DNA from: Fimbriimonas ginsengisoli Gsoil 348
GTDB taxonomy: Bacteria > Armatimonadota > Fimbriimonadia > Fimbriimonadales > Fimbriimonadaceae
Assembly: GCF_000724625.1 (NCBI RefSeq)
Contig: NZ_CP007139.1
Span: forward strand, 2,294,001 to 2,358,000
Direction: 5' to 3'
Length of the DNA stretch: 64,000 nucleotides
Under the pieces are notes generated by a model that saw only the letters and a list, made by a program, of their open reading frames with translations, did not search any database and had not been told where the DNA came from. Within the stretch, counting starts at the first letter, position 1; each line of letters starts with the position of its first letter. Below, piece after piece: positions 34,485 through 42,466 of the stretch. The position numbers were made by a program, and so were the translations under genes.

Positions 34485-34771
34485 GTCCTATTTTAGATTG
34501 CCGAGCGGATGGATTGCTGGATCTGATGTTTGGCCCCACAATTCTGAGGCGGATAGCGCCCGCGCCGTCTTGCAGGTCCGCCCGCACATTCCTCCCGCCT
34601 CATCGGCGTAGACGGGCGAGGGAGCGGAGAGTTTTCCGAACCAAGCTCGGGAAGTTTCACACCCGTGAGTAGAGGGCGCAATTAGATAAGACCTGGCCGA
34701 ACGATTCCACACTGCTCCGGTATCCTCGCTAGCGGGATTGTGAAGATGACCCTCCGTAACCGAGCGCGCGC

Positions 34772-36775
34772 GTGAAGAAGATCAAGCTGATTCCGAAGTT
34801 TGATCAGCGCTTGACCGCCGATCTTAAGCAGCAGCGCTCCTCCATCGTCAAGGGGCTCTTGTGTGTGCTCGCCACGTCGCTGCTGACGACGGCGACGATT
34901 CCGTTAATTTCCTGGAGCGTCACCGCCATTCAGGAAGCGGCGCCGCTTCGGCTTACCCAGGCGGAAGCGGCGAGGCAGGCCGACGAACGGCTCAAGACGC
35001 GCGCCCACGAGCTTGCGCCCAGGCTGGGGGTACCGGAGCCGTCGGTGTTGTCGGCGCTCCGGGAAGTTCTTCCGGCCACCGAGGACCGGGCGGCCACCGC
35101 GGAAGAGGGGCTACTCGTAGACCGATTCCACCTCGAGCGCACCAAGGTGCACAACGCGGTGCGAGGGCTCACCAATAACGCGGCGGGCGACCTGTCGGCG
35201 GTTCGGCGGCTCGGCTGGATTTCGCTCTTCGTGATCTTGGTGTATGCCTGCAAGTATTGGTTTACGCGCGGTCAGACCTACTATCTCAGCCGGGCCGCCG
35301 CCCGTCTCGCCAGCGATTTGAGGATACGGCTATTCCGAAAATTGCAGCGCCTCCCGGTCAGCTATTTCCACCAAAAGCGGGCGGGCGCCATTCAAAGCGT
35401 TTTAACGAACGACGTCAACGTCTACCAGAATGCGGTTTCCGTGGTCCGGGACAGTATCGACGCCCCGGTCAAGGCGCTCGCCAGTTTTGGCGCGATCATG
35501 TTCATCCAGCCGGTACTGGCGATCGTCGCCATGCTTTTCATCCCAGTCATGGCCGCCGCGATCAGCCGCAACAGTCGGAAAATGCGGGCCGCTCAGGCCA
35601 AGGTGCAGGACGACCTCTCCGATTTGAACGCCATGAGCACCGAGTCGCTGATGGGAATCCGAGTCGTGAAAGCGTTCGCCGCCGAGGAGCGGGTGGCGAC
35701 CGGCTACGAAGGATTGGTCGATAAGACCTACGGCAGCCAGATGGACGCCACCAAGCGCCAGGCGTCGCTCCGGCCCCTCGTCGAGCTGCTGGGCGCGGCC
35801 GCACTGGCTACCATCCTCTACATCTGTGGATGGCTCTCCTATATGGACATGCTCCGCCTCGGCGATGTCGCGGCCCTGTTGTACGCCCTCGACGTGATTA
35901 ACCAAGGTTTCCGAAGTTGGGGCAACGTCAACAACACCTACAGCCAAGTCCAAGCGGCATCGCAGAGGATCTATCGGGAGGTTTTGGACGAACCAGAACC
36001 GATCGACCAGAGCGTGGGGCGCACCATCGAGAATCCACGCGGACGCATCGAGTTCGAGAACGTAACGTTTCGGTACGAAGACGGCACGGAGGCGCTGAGG
36101 AACGTGAACTTCACGTTGGCGCCCGGCACCTCCCTGGCGCTCGTCGGCCCGAGCGGTGCGGGGAAGAGCACGATCGCGGACCTCGTCCTCCGATTTTACG
36201 AGCCCACGGAAGGCCGTATCCTGTTCGACGGCGTGGACCTAAGGGAACTGAAGACGTCGTGGCTTCGCGAACAGATCGGAGTCGTACCCCAGCAGACGTT
36301 TCTCTTTGCCGGAACGATCGCGGATAACCTGCGGCTCGGCGCGCCGGACGCCACTCAGGAAGACATCGAAGAAGCCTCGCGCATGTCGCACACCGACGAG
36401 TTCGTACACAACCTCCCCGCTCGGTTCGAAACCAAGATCGGGGAAGGGGGCTCGGGTCTCAGCGGTGGCCAGCGTCAACGTCTCGCCATTGGCCGGGCGC
36501 TCGCTAGAAAGCCGACGCTGTTGCTTCTCGACGAAGCGACTTCCGCGCTGGACGCGACGAGCGAAAAGGCGGTAACGGAGGCGTTGGACGAGGTGATGAG
36601 GCAACGCACGACGCTTTTCATCGCCCACCGTCTGACAACCGCGGCCCGTGCGGACCGAATTCTCGTCCTGAGCAAGGGCGAGGTGGTCGAGGAGGGGAGT
36701 CACATGGACCTCATGGAAGCAAATGGCGCATACGCGGGCCTGTTTCGCGCGTTCTCCGGAGGAATCCTCGATTAG
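34772..36775 (+). CDS. ABC exporter, fused permease-ATPase (MsbA-like)
   Basis: 667 aa with a GTG start. Six membrane helices followed by an ATPase: Walker A GPSGAGKST (459-467), LSGGQ (563-567), Walker B LLLLDEAT, switch His in IAHRLTT. Unusually, TM1 (27-48) and TM2 (about 148-165) are separated by some 95 residues (Ala-, Arg- and Glu-rich, probably helical and extracytoplasmic), whereas typical exporters have a short loop there. It works as a homodimer; the substrate (lipid, peptide or drug) is unknown. Confidence 0.9.
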   Translation: MKKIKLIPKFDQRLTADLKQQRSSIVKGLLCVLATSLLTTATIPLISWSVTAIQEAAPLRLTQAEAARQADERLKTRAHELAPRLGVPEPSVLSALREVLPATEDRAATAEEGLLVDRFHLERTKVHNAVRGLTNNAAGDLSAVRRLGWISLFVILVYACKYWFTRGQTYYLSRAAARLASDLRIRLFRKLQRLPVSYFHQKRAGAIQSVLTNDVNVYQNAVSVVRDSIDAPVKALASFGAIMFIQPVLAIVAMLFIPVMAAAISRNSRKMRAAQAKVQDDLSDLNAMSTESLMGIRVVKAFAAEERVATGYEGLVDKTYGSQMDATKRQASLRPLVELLGAAALATILYICGWLSYMDMLRLGDVAALLYALDVINQGFRSWGNVNNTYSQVQAASQRIYREVLDEPEPIDQSVGRTIENPRGRIEFENVTFRYEDGTEALRNVNFTLAPGTSLALVGPSGAGKSTIADLVLRFYEPTEGRILFDGVDLRELKTSWLREQIGVVPQQTFLFAGTIADNLRLGAPDATQEDIEEASRMSHTDEFVHNLPARFETKIGEGGSGLSGGQRQRLAIGRALARKPTLLLLDEATSALDATSEKAVTEALDEVMRQRTTLFIAHRLTTAARADRILVLSKGEVVEEGSHMDLMEANGAYAGLFRAFSGGILD

Positions 36776-36828
36776 AGGTCCAATCATGAACCCCCCGCCG
36801 CTTGCAGCGTTCCTACGCCGACCGGACT

Positions 36829-36896
36829 CCCTCACCCCCAACCCCCTCTCCCTCCTCGGGCACATACATCCCGAGGAGGGAGAGGGGGCTCCGGAG
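36829..36896. repeat. Family E long hairpin at a ribosome-binding site
   Basis: A stem of up to 19 bp (CCCCCTCTCCCTCCTCGGG with its complement) around CACATACAT. Inverted copy at 21191-21255. Its right flank CCGGAG continues into the GGAGGG (36893-36898) that serves as RBS for the ABC ATPase starting at 36905. Confidence 0.7.
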
Positions 36897-36904
36897 GGTA
36901 TGGG

Positions 36905-37660
36905 ATGAAGATCGCGGAGGCTCTTGGCTTAGAGGCCGGGTATGGGTCTAAGCGGGTGCTTCATGGGATCGATTTGGCGATCGCTCCCGGCGAGCGAGTA
37001 GCGTTGCTCGGACCTAACGGGAGCGGCAAGTCGACGCTGCTTCGGACGTTGGCGGGGCTAATCAAGCCACAGGCGGGCGAGGTGCGGTTAGGAGGGGAAT
37101 CGGTCGCGAATCTGAGCGTTCGAGAAGTAGCCCGGCGCGTCGCGTCGGTGCCGCAGGAAGAGATCCCGCGGTTCGAGTTCACGGTTCGCGAGATGGTTAC
37201 TATGGGTTGTCTCGCTCGGTCGAATGGACTTCTGGATACTCCCGAGGACCGCGTGGCGGCCACGGAGGCGATGGAACAAGCCGACTGCCTACACCTAGAA
37301 GGGCGGCCGGTGACGGAGCTAAGTGGAGGCGAGCGTCAACGGGTCCTCATCGCCCGGGCGCTAGCGCAGCGGACAGAGCTGGTATTGCTCGACGAGCCGA
37401 TCGCGCATTTGGACCCGGCCCACCAACTGGCGGTGTCCCGCCTCGTGCAGTCGATGGCTTCTCGCGGGATCGCCACAGTGGCCGCGATCCACGACCTGAA
37501 CTTTGCCGCGCGGATGGCGGATCGGGCGATTCTCTTAGAAGCGGGAAGGATCGCCATAAACGACACGGTCGAGGCGGTGCTGGCTAGCCCCGTCCTCGAC
37601 CGCGTTTACCAGGTCGCTTTTCAGCGTTTTCCAGGCGGGTCCATCGGCTTCGTGCCTTGA
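36905..37660 (+). CDS. FecE/HmuV-type ABC ATPase
   Basis: 251 aa. Walker A GPNGSGKST, signature LSGGERQRV, Walker B LVLLDEPIAHLD and His in AAIHDLN; the spacing matches ATPases of siderophore, heme and B12 importers. RBS GGAGGG lies 6 nt upstream. It probably powers a FecCD permease such as the one at 27513, but it stands alone here. The last 40 bp overlap the 3' end of the convergent gene 37621-38049. Confidence 0.85.
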   Translation: MKIAEALGLEAGYGSKRVLHGIDLAIAPGERVALLGPNGSGKSTLLRTLAGLIKPQAGEVRLGGESVANLSVREVARRVASVPQEEIPRFEFTVREMVTMGCLARSNGLLDTPEDRVAATEAMEQADCLHLEGRPVTELSGGERQRVLIARALAQRTELVLLDEPIAHLDPAHQLAVSRLVQSMASRGIATVAAIHDLNFAARMADRAILLEAGRIAINDTVEAVLASPVLDRVYQVAFQRFPGGSIGFVP

Positions 37661-38049
37661 ATGTTCATCGTCGGAGGCGCGGAAACGGTGGGCGCCTTGG
37701 GGATTTCCTTTGGCGTTTCCTTTGAGTACCACTGAGTCGACGTAGAGCTTTCACTCGGCATCGGCTTATTCGTGCTCGGCTTGCGCTTCAAGACGGCGGG
37801 CGGCATCTCCATCTCCTCGCCGTCAGGACCCCGCGGTCCTCCCATCATCCCCTTCTTTGGGGTCGTGATTAGGTCCTTCTTAACGTCTTTTGCGAGGTCA
37901 GCCTTGTCCTCAACCTTGACATCTTCACCCGTCTTAGGGGTGTCGTCCGGGTTGGGCGTATGGGCGGGAGGGGCATTCATGATCGCCACCGCGCCGCCCG
38001 CGACGAGCAACATTGCGATCAATACATAGGGCTTTTGACGTTTCTTCAT
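37621..38049 (-). CDS. Membrane-anchored Pro-rich hypothetical protein
   Basis: 142 aa from ATG 38049 with GGGGGTG 5 nt upstream. A basic start (KKRQKPY), one membrane helix (about 8-25, VLIAMLLVAGGAVAIM), then a low-complexity Pro-, Lys- and Asp-rich tail outside the cytoplasm (EDKADLAKDVKKDL, GGPRGPDGEEMEMPPA). No domain recognised. It converges with, and overlaps, the ABC ATPase gene. Confidence 0.55.
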   Translation of the reverse strand: MKKRQKPYVLIAMLLVAGGAVAIMNAPPAHTPNPDDTPKTGEDVKVEDKADLAKDVKKDLITTPKKGMMGGPRGPDGEEMEMPPAVLKRKPSTNKPMPSESSTSTQWYSKETPKEIPKAPTVSAPPTMNIQGTKPMDPPGKR

Positions 38050-38354
38050 GGCAACACCCCCGAGAGGGGAACAATGTCTATCTCTATTGTGAACGACGTT
38101 TTCCGTCATTCCGTGCCCAATAAAGCAATCCTTGCGCAAGATGCGAGAGGTCGGGAGGGTTGGGAGCCTCGACGGCGTCGCCTATTTGAATCGGGCCGTT
38201 CACTTCTCAAACGCCGCGCGAGCGCAAAACATCCCCATCTCCCGTCTTTTTTAGGCGCGGGGGCCGGAACCTGATGCGGGTACGCTCCTACCGCGGCGTT
38301 GGACCGGGAAGCGACGGATTGCTGCACCCTCGATGCCTGCCGCAAGGCCGCCAA

Positions 38355-38549
38355 GTGATCGATCCCGACTTGCTTAAAATTCTCGCCAACCCGCTCGAGC
38401 CCGATCGGCCCCCGCTCCGGGAAGAAGGTGATTATTTGGTGTGCACGAAGACCGGAGTCGGCTTTCCGGTGGTAGGGGGGATCCCACACCTGTTGCCCGA
38501 GGATGCGATTCCGGTGGAGAAGATGAAGGAGATTTTGAGTGCCCGATAG
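38355..38549 (+). CDS. Trm112/YcaR-like small protein
   Basis: 64 aa from GTG 38355; the frame is open upstream but those residues look random. [52 protein letters not shown] is the Trm112/UPF0434 pattern, with some zinc Cys of the fold absent. Relatives stabilise methyltransferases. Its end overlaps the SD-supported start of aroQ, so the three genes to 40070 form an operon. Confidence 0.7.
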   Translation: MIDPDLLKILANPLEPDRPPLREEGDYLVCTKTGVGFPVVGGIPHLLPEDAIPVEKMKEILSAR

Positions 38550-38994
38550 TCCGATGAAGGTGCTGGTCCTGCATGGGCCGAACCTCAACCTCACCGGGTT
38601 TCGCGAACCGGACGTGTACGGTAAGAAGCCGATCGAGCAGATCGACGCCGACATCCGGTCGGCGGCGGCGAAACTAAACGTGGAGGTTCGGATCCTTCAA
38701 TCGAACCATGAGGGGATTTTGATCGACACGGTGCAGGAGCACCGGCGATGGGCCGATGCCATCGTCATCAACCCCGGTGGGCTCACCCACTACTCCATCG
38801 CGTTAAGGGACGCGCTGATGTCGGTTCGGTTGCCCGTAGTCGAGGTGCACCTGAGTAACGTGCACTCGCGTGAAGATTTTCGCCGTCATTCCGTCATCGC
38901 CCCGATTACGATCGGACAGGTGGTCGGCTTTGGAGGCTATGGATATGTTTTGGCGCTTACTGCGCTGCTTAATTTAGAGAGAGAGGTCGTTTGA
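38539..38994 (+). CDS. aroQ: 3-dehydroquinate dehydratase, type II
   Basis: 151 aa. The GTG at 38539 is chosen because AAGGAG (38526-38531) lies 7 nt upstream; ATG 38554 would give the more usual [13 protein letters not shown] start. Family blocks: GPNLNL, catalytic Tyr and Arg regions in [28 protein letters not shown], and [17 protein letters not shown]. It removes water from 3-dehydroquinate in the shikimate pathway. The stop overlaps the next start (TGATG). Confidence 0.93.
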   Translation: MPDSPMKVLVLHGPNLNLTGFREPDVYGKKPIEQIDADIRSAAAKLNVEVRILQSNHEGILIDTVQEHRRWADAIVINPGGLTHYSIALRDALMSVRLPVVEVHLSNVHSREDFRRHSVIAPITIGQVVGFGGYGYVLALTALLNLEREVV

Positions 38995-40070
38995 TGACAG
39001 TAATGGACAAGTTACGCGCCGAGCTGGCGCGCGAAGGCGTGGAGGCGATGCTCGTCTCCGATCCCACGAACGTGGGCTGGCTTACCGGATTCACCGGCAC
39101 TTTCGGACGGACCATCGTGACGCCGAAGGATGCGCTGTTCGTGACCGACAGCCGCTACACGATTCAAGCCCAGGAGGAGGTGAAGGGAATGAGCATGGTC
39201 TCGTTCGCCAACCCGATCGACGGCGACGAATTCACGGCTCAGCAAGCGCGCAGCCTCGGGATCACGCGGCTCGGCTTCGAAACCGCAACGACCACTTACA
39301 GCCAATGGCAGCGCCTGACCGACAAGTTCGATGGGATCGAGCTCGTACCGGTCCGGGACGTACTCTCCGAGATGCGGCAAGTCAAGGGTCAGGACGAAGT
39401 GGACAAGATCCGCCGTGCGTGCGGCGTTTCGGACGCGGCGTTCGACCACGTTCGCCGCTTGATCCAGCCGGGGGTGACCGAGCTTGATATCGCCCTCGAT
39501 CTGGAGTTCTTTATGCGCCGTCAAGGCGCCGAGGTGGCGTTCCCGAGCATCGTCGTCAGCGGCGAGCGGTCGGCGCGGCCTCACGGAAAGCCGAGCGAGA
39601 AAAAGCTGGAAATCGGAGACTTCGTCACGATGGACTTCGGCGCCCGCGTGGAGGGTTACAACTCGGATATCACCCGAACCGTCGTCGTCGGCGAGGCGAC
39701 CGATCGCCATCGAGAAGTTTACGGGGCGGTTCTCGAAGCGCAATTGAAATCGCTCGACGCGATCAAACCGGGGGCCAAGGCGCGAGATATCGACCGCCTT
39801 TCCCGCGACGTGCTGGCGACCCACGGACTGGATAAATATTTCGGCCACGGTCTCGGCCATGGCTTGGGCCGGATCGTTCACGACACCGGCCGGCTGAGTC
39901 CTTCCAGCGAAGACACGATCCGAGTCGGCCAGGTCTGGACCGTCGAGCCTGGGGTCTACATTCCCGGGTTCGGCGGCGTCCGAATCGAAGACGACGTATT
40001 GGTAACCGAAACCGGAATCGAGATATTCAACCACTCCACAAAAGAGCTGTTGGTCCTCCCCGAGAAATGA
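38994..40070 (+). CDS. Xaa-Pro aminopeptidase (M24 family)
   Basis: 358 aa. N-terminal creatinase-like domain (about 1-125) and a pita-bread catalytic domain with the five metal ligands: Asp in MDFGARVEGYNSD and ITRT, His in GHGLGHGLG, Glu in VEPGVYIPG and Glu in VRIEDDV. ATG 38994 overlaps the aroQ stop and has GAGAGG about 7 nt upstream. It releases N-terminal residues before proline. The pairing with aroQ recalls the common aroQ-pepQ-efp arrangement, but efp does not follow. Confidence 0.9.
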   Translation: MTVMDKLRAELAREGVEAMLVSDPTNVGWLTGFTGTFGRTIVTPKDALFVTDSRYTIQAQEEVKGMSMVSFANPIDGDEFTAQQARSLGITRLGFETATTTYSQWQRLTDKFDGIELVPVRDVLSEMRQVKGQDEVDKIRRACGVSDAAFDHVRRLIQPGVTELDIALDLEFFMRRQGAEVAFPSIVVSGERSARPHGKPSEKKLEIGDFVTMDFGARVEGYNSDITRTVVVGEATDRHREVYGAVLEAQLKSLDAIKPGAKARDIDRLSRDVLATHGLDKYFGHGLGHGLGRIVHDTGRLSPSSEDTIRVGQVWTVEPGVYIPGFGGVRIEDDVLVTETGIEIFNHSTKELLVLPEK

Positions 40071-40094
40071 GGACCGGCGTCGCTCTCGCGTGGC

Positions 40095-40136
40095 ACGGGC
40101 GGCTCGCCCGTGGGTATCTCGGGCGGCCCGCCCGAG
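40095..40136. repeat. Family A two-hairpin unit
   Basis: GTGGCACGGGCGGCTCGCCC begins the unit: ACGGGCG-GCT-CGCCCGT (40095-40111), a GGGTAT spacer, then CTCGGGCG-GCC-CGCCCGAG (40118-40136). The same layout appears at 55336. Confidence 0.7.
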
Positions 40137-40170
40137 TTAAAAGCCTCTCGCCCACCGCCCCGCCCCGCCT

Positions 40171-40992
40171 ATGAGCGAACTCCTCGGCCTCGAGCACTTT
40201 GCCATTCGTCCCGACGGGCCGACGCTGACGCTTAGCGTCTCCGCCGGTCAGTCCATGGCCGTTGTCGGTCCCGCCGGGGCGGGCAAATCTCAGTTGCTCC
40301 GAACGCTCGCCGGACGGGAGCGGCCGGCGCAGGGGACGATCCAACTCCGTGCCAAAGTCGCCATCGCCGGCGAAACCTCGTACTCGCGTCGGGCAAAAGT
40401 GCAATCGCTCGCTCGTCGTCCGGGCGTCTCCATGCAGGAGGCGACGGAGATTCTCTCGGCAACCCGCCTTTGGGATGTCCGACACCTTTCGATGGGAGAT
40501 CTGTCCCCTTCTCAGCTTGCGGCGACGGAGTTGGTGGAAGCTCTGCTGACCGAGGCGCCGATTGCAATGATCGATGGGCAGCTCGACGGTTTAGACCCCT
40601 GGGCGCTCCCCGCCGTTTTGGAGATGCTTCGCGGGCAGCGGGCGAAGGGGCGTACCTTGATCGTGGCGACCCACCGCCCCGACCTGATTCGAGAACAGGA
40701 TGCGCTGATCGTTCTTTACGATGGGCAGGTTCGCTTCGCCGGGTCGATCGACGATCTGCTCCGCGCCGGTCCGCCCCACTCTCTGGAAGTGGGAACGGAG
40801 AACCAGCCCGGGGTCCGGTCGCTGGTCGCCCCTTTCCGGGTTTCCATTCGCCCCTCCGAATCGGGCATGCGCCTCGAAGCCCCGGAGGGGCAGGAGCTTG
40901 CGGCGCGATTGCTTCTGGAAGGGTACGGCGACGTAAAGTTTGTAATCGTTCGTCCACCTACGATCGAAGAGGCGCTACGAGCGGTGGTTTAG
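40171..40992 (+). CDS. Degenerate ABC-type ATPase
   Basis: 273 aa. Walker A GPAGAGKSQ is intact, and VATHRPD keeps the switch His. The signature is LSPSQ instead of LSGGQ, and the Walker B end reads MIDGQLDGLD, with Gly where the catalytic Glu should be. ATP hydrolysis is therefore likely impaired. An additional C-terminal region (about 205-273) has no recognised domain. No permease adjoins. The last 4 bp overlap the convergent photolyase gene. Confidence 0.75.
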   Translation: MSELLGLEHFAIRPDGPTLTLSVSAGQSMAVVGPAGAGKSQLLRTLAGRERPAQGTIQLRAKVAIAGETSYSRRAKVQSLARRPGVSMQEATEILSATRLWDVRHLSMGDLSPSQLAATELVEALLTEAPIAMIDGQLDGLDPWALPAVLEMLRGQRAKGRTLIVATHRPDLIREQDALIVLYDGQVRFAGSIDDLLRAGPPHSLEVGTENQPGVRSLVAPFRVSIRPSESGMRLEAPEGQELAARLLLEGYGDVKFVIVRPPTIEEALRAVV

Positions 40993-42416
40993 ACCGCTTC
41001 CTTGAAAAGCCCGATCGCCCTCTGTCGCTGGCGGGCATGGTCTACGATGGGCCGAGGGTAGGTTTCACCTAAATCGATGCCGGAAGCCATCAGCTCCATC
41101 TCGGAGGCGGCGCACGGAAAGTGAATCGCCGAAGCGGACAGCGCGGCGAGCTCCGGAACCCACCGCCGAATAAAGTCTCCGTTCGGGTCGAACCGTTCGC
41201 TCTGCGTCACCGGATTCATGACGCGAAACGACGGCTGCGAGTCCGCCCCCACGGAGGCAACCCATTGCCAGTTACCGTTATTGGCGGCGAGGTCGAAGTC
41301 GAGCAACTTGCGCGCGAAGTACCGTTCTCCAAGCCGGTAGTCCAGCAGGAGATCCTTGCAAAGGAAGGAGGCGGCCACCATTCTGAGGCGATTCGGCATC
41401 CAACCGGTGGCATTCAGGCATCGCATGGCGGCGTCGACGATCGGATAGCCGGTCTTGCCCACCTGCCAAGGAGAGAAGTGGATCGGATCGCCCGGATAGC
41501 GAAGCGATTCGAAACGCTTATCGAAAGGCGACTCCGCCACCCGCGGAAAATTGCCCAGGACATCTTGGTAGTGTTCCCGCCACAGGAGCTCCGCGAGCCA
41601 CTTCCGCCCCGATGCTGCCGCTTCGAGGGCGAGCCGAAAACACTCCCTCACCGAGATCGTTCCGAACCGAAGGTGGACCGAAAGCGCGCTCGTCCCATCG
41701 TGGGACGGAAAGTTCCCATCCTCTTCATACCGGTCGATCTTCGACCGGAACGCCGCCGCTTGCGCATTGGCGGCGGCTTCGCCGGCCGGAAGCCATAACT
41801 CAGTCTCTGTAAATCCGATCGCCGCCAAAGGGTAGTTGGGAAGGAAATTTGCCTTGGGTAGGTTCTCCCTGCGCGCGAGCCGCTCCAGTCGAGGAAGGTG
41901 CTCGATTAAATCTTGCTTCGGAACAAAAGCCGAGTGCCAGGCTCGTGCATAGTGCGCGTAGGCGCGGTAAGGGGCGCCTGAATGCGATAGCGTTTCCCCG
42001 GCTTCACGGACCACCGTATCTTTGACCAACCTCAGCTCGGCGCCTTGCCCGGCGAGTCGTCTGCCGACTTCGGCGTCGCGTTCTACCGCGTAAGGTTCGT
42101 AGTCTCGAGCCGCGAACACTGCCTCCGCTCCGAATTCACGCGCGAGCGCCGGCATCTCGGCTTTGGGATCGCCGAAACGTACGAGCAGCGCGGCGCCTTG
42201 GGCACGTAACCGGTCGTCGAGCTCCTGTAGCGACCGGTAAATGAACGTCACCCGTCGATCGTCTCGATCTTCGAGGCGGCCCAGAATCGCCGTATCGAAG
42301 ACGAATACGACCGCGACGTAGGCGCTGGCTTCGGTGGCGGCGGCCAGCGCGGCATGATCGGAAAGCCGTAAATCGCGCCGAAGCCAGCAGAGCGATCGAT
42401 GAAGCGGTTGGGGCAT
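40989..42416 (-). CDS. phrB: Deoxyribodipyrimidine photolyase
   Basis: 475 aa. Antenna domain (LCWLRRDLRLSDHAAL) and C-terminal FAD domain with DGTSALSVHLRFGTISVRE, WREHYQDVL, RYPGDPIHFSPWQVGKTGYPIVDAAMRCLNATGWMPNRLRM and DFDLAANNGNWQWVAS. This matches class I CPD photolyases, with the Trp-rich electron path present. It repairs UV pyrimidine dimers using blue light. A carotenoid-type enzyme gene lies 50 bp downstream, consistent with light protection. Confidence 0.93.
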   Translation of the reverse strand: MPQPLHRSLCWLRRDLRLSDHAALAAATEASAYVAVVFVFDTAILGRLEDRDDRRVTFIYRSLQELDDRLRAQGAALLVRFGDPKAEMPALAREFGAEAVFAARDYEPYAVERDAEVGRRLAGQGAELRLVKDTVVREAGETLSHSGAPYRAYAHYARAWHSAFVPKQDLIEHLPRLERLARRENLPKANFLPNYPLAAIGFTETELWLPAGEAAANAQAAAFRSKIDRYEEDGNFPSHDGTSALSVHLRFGTISVRECFRLALEAAASGRKWLAELLWREHYQDVLGNFPRVAESPFDKRFESLRYPGDPIHFSPWQVGKTGYPIVDAAMRCLNATGWMPNRLRMVAASFLCKDLLLDYRLGERYFARKLLDFDLAANNGNWQWVASVGADSQPSFRVMNPVTQSERFDPNGDFIRRWVPELAALSASAIHFPCAASEMELMASGIDLGETYPRPIVDHARQRQRAIGLFKEAV

Positions 42417-42466
42417 ACACGCCCTTCTACGAAGCGAAGTGGCGTAGGCCGGATGTGTAATATTCG

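Noticed and set aside
34485-34771. purS gene upstream of purQ
   Set aside because: The 287 bp before purQ hold no frame resembling PurS; the gene must be elsewhere.
39012-40034. 340-codon minus-strand frame opposite the aminopeptidase gene
   Set aside because: Shadow frame of the M24 peptidase; translated text has no family motif.
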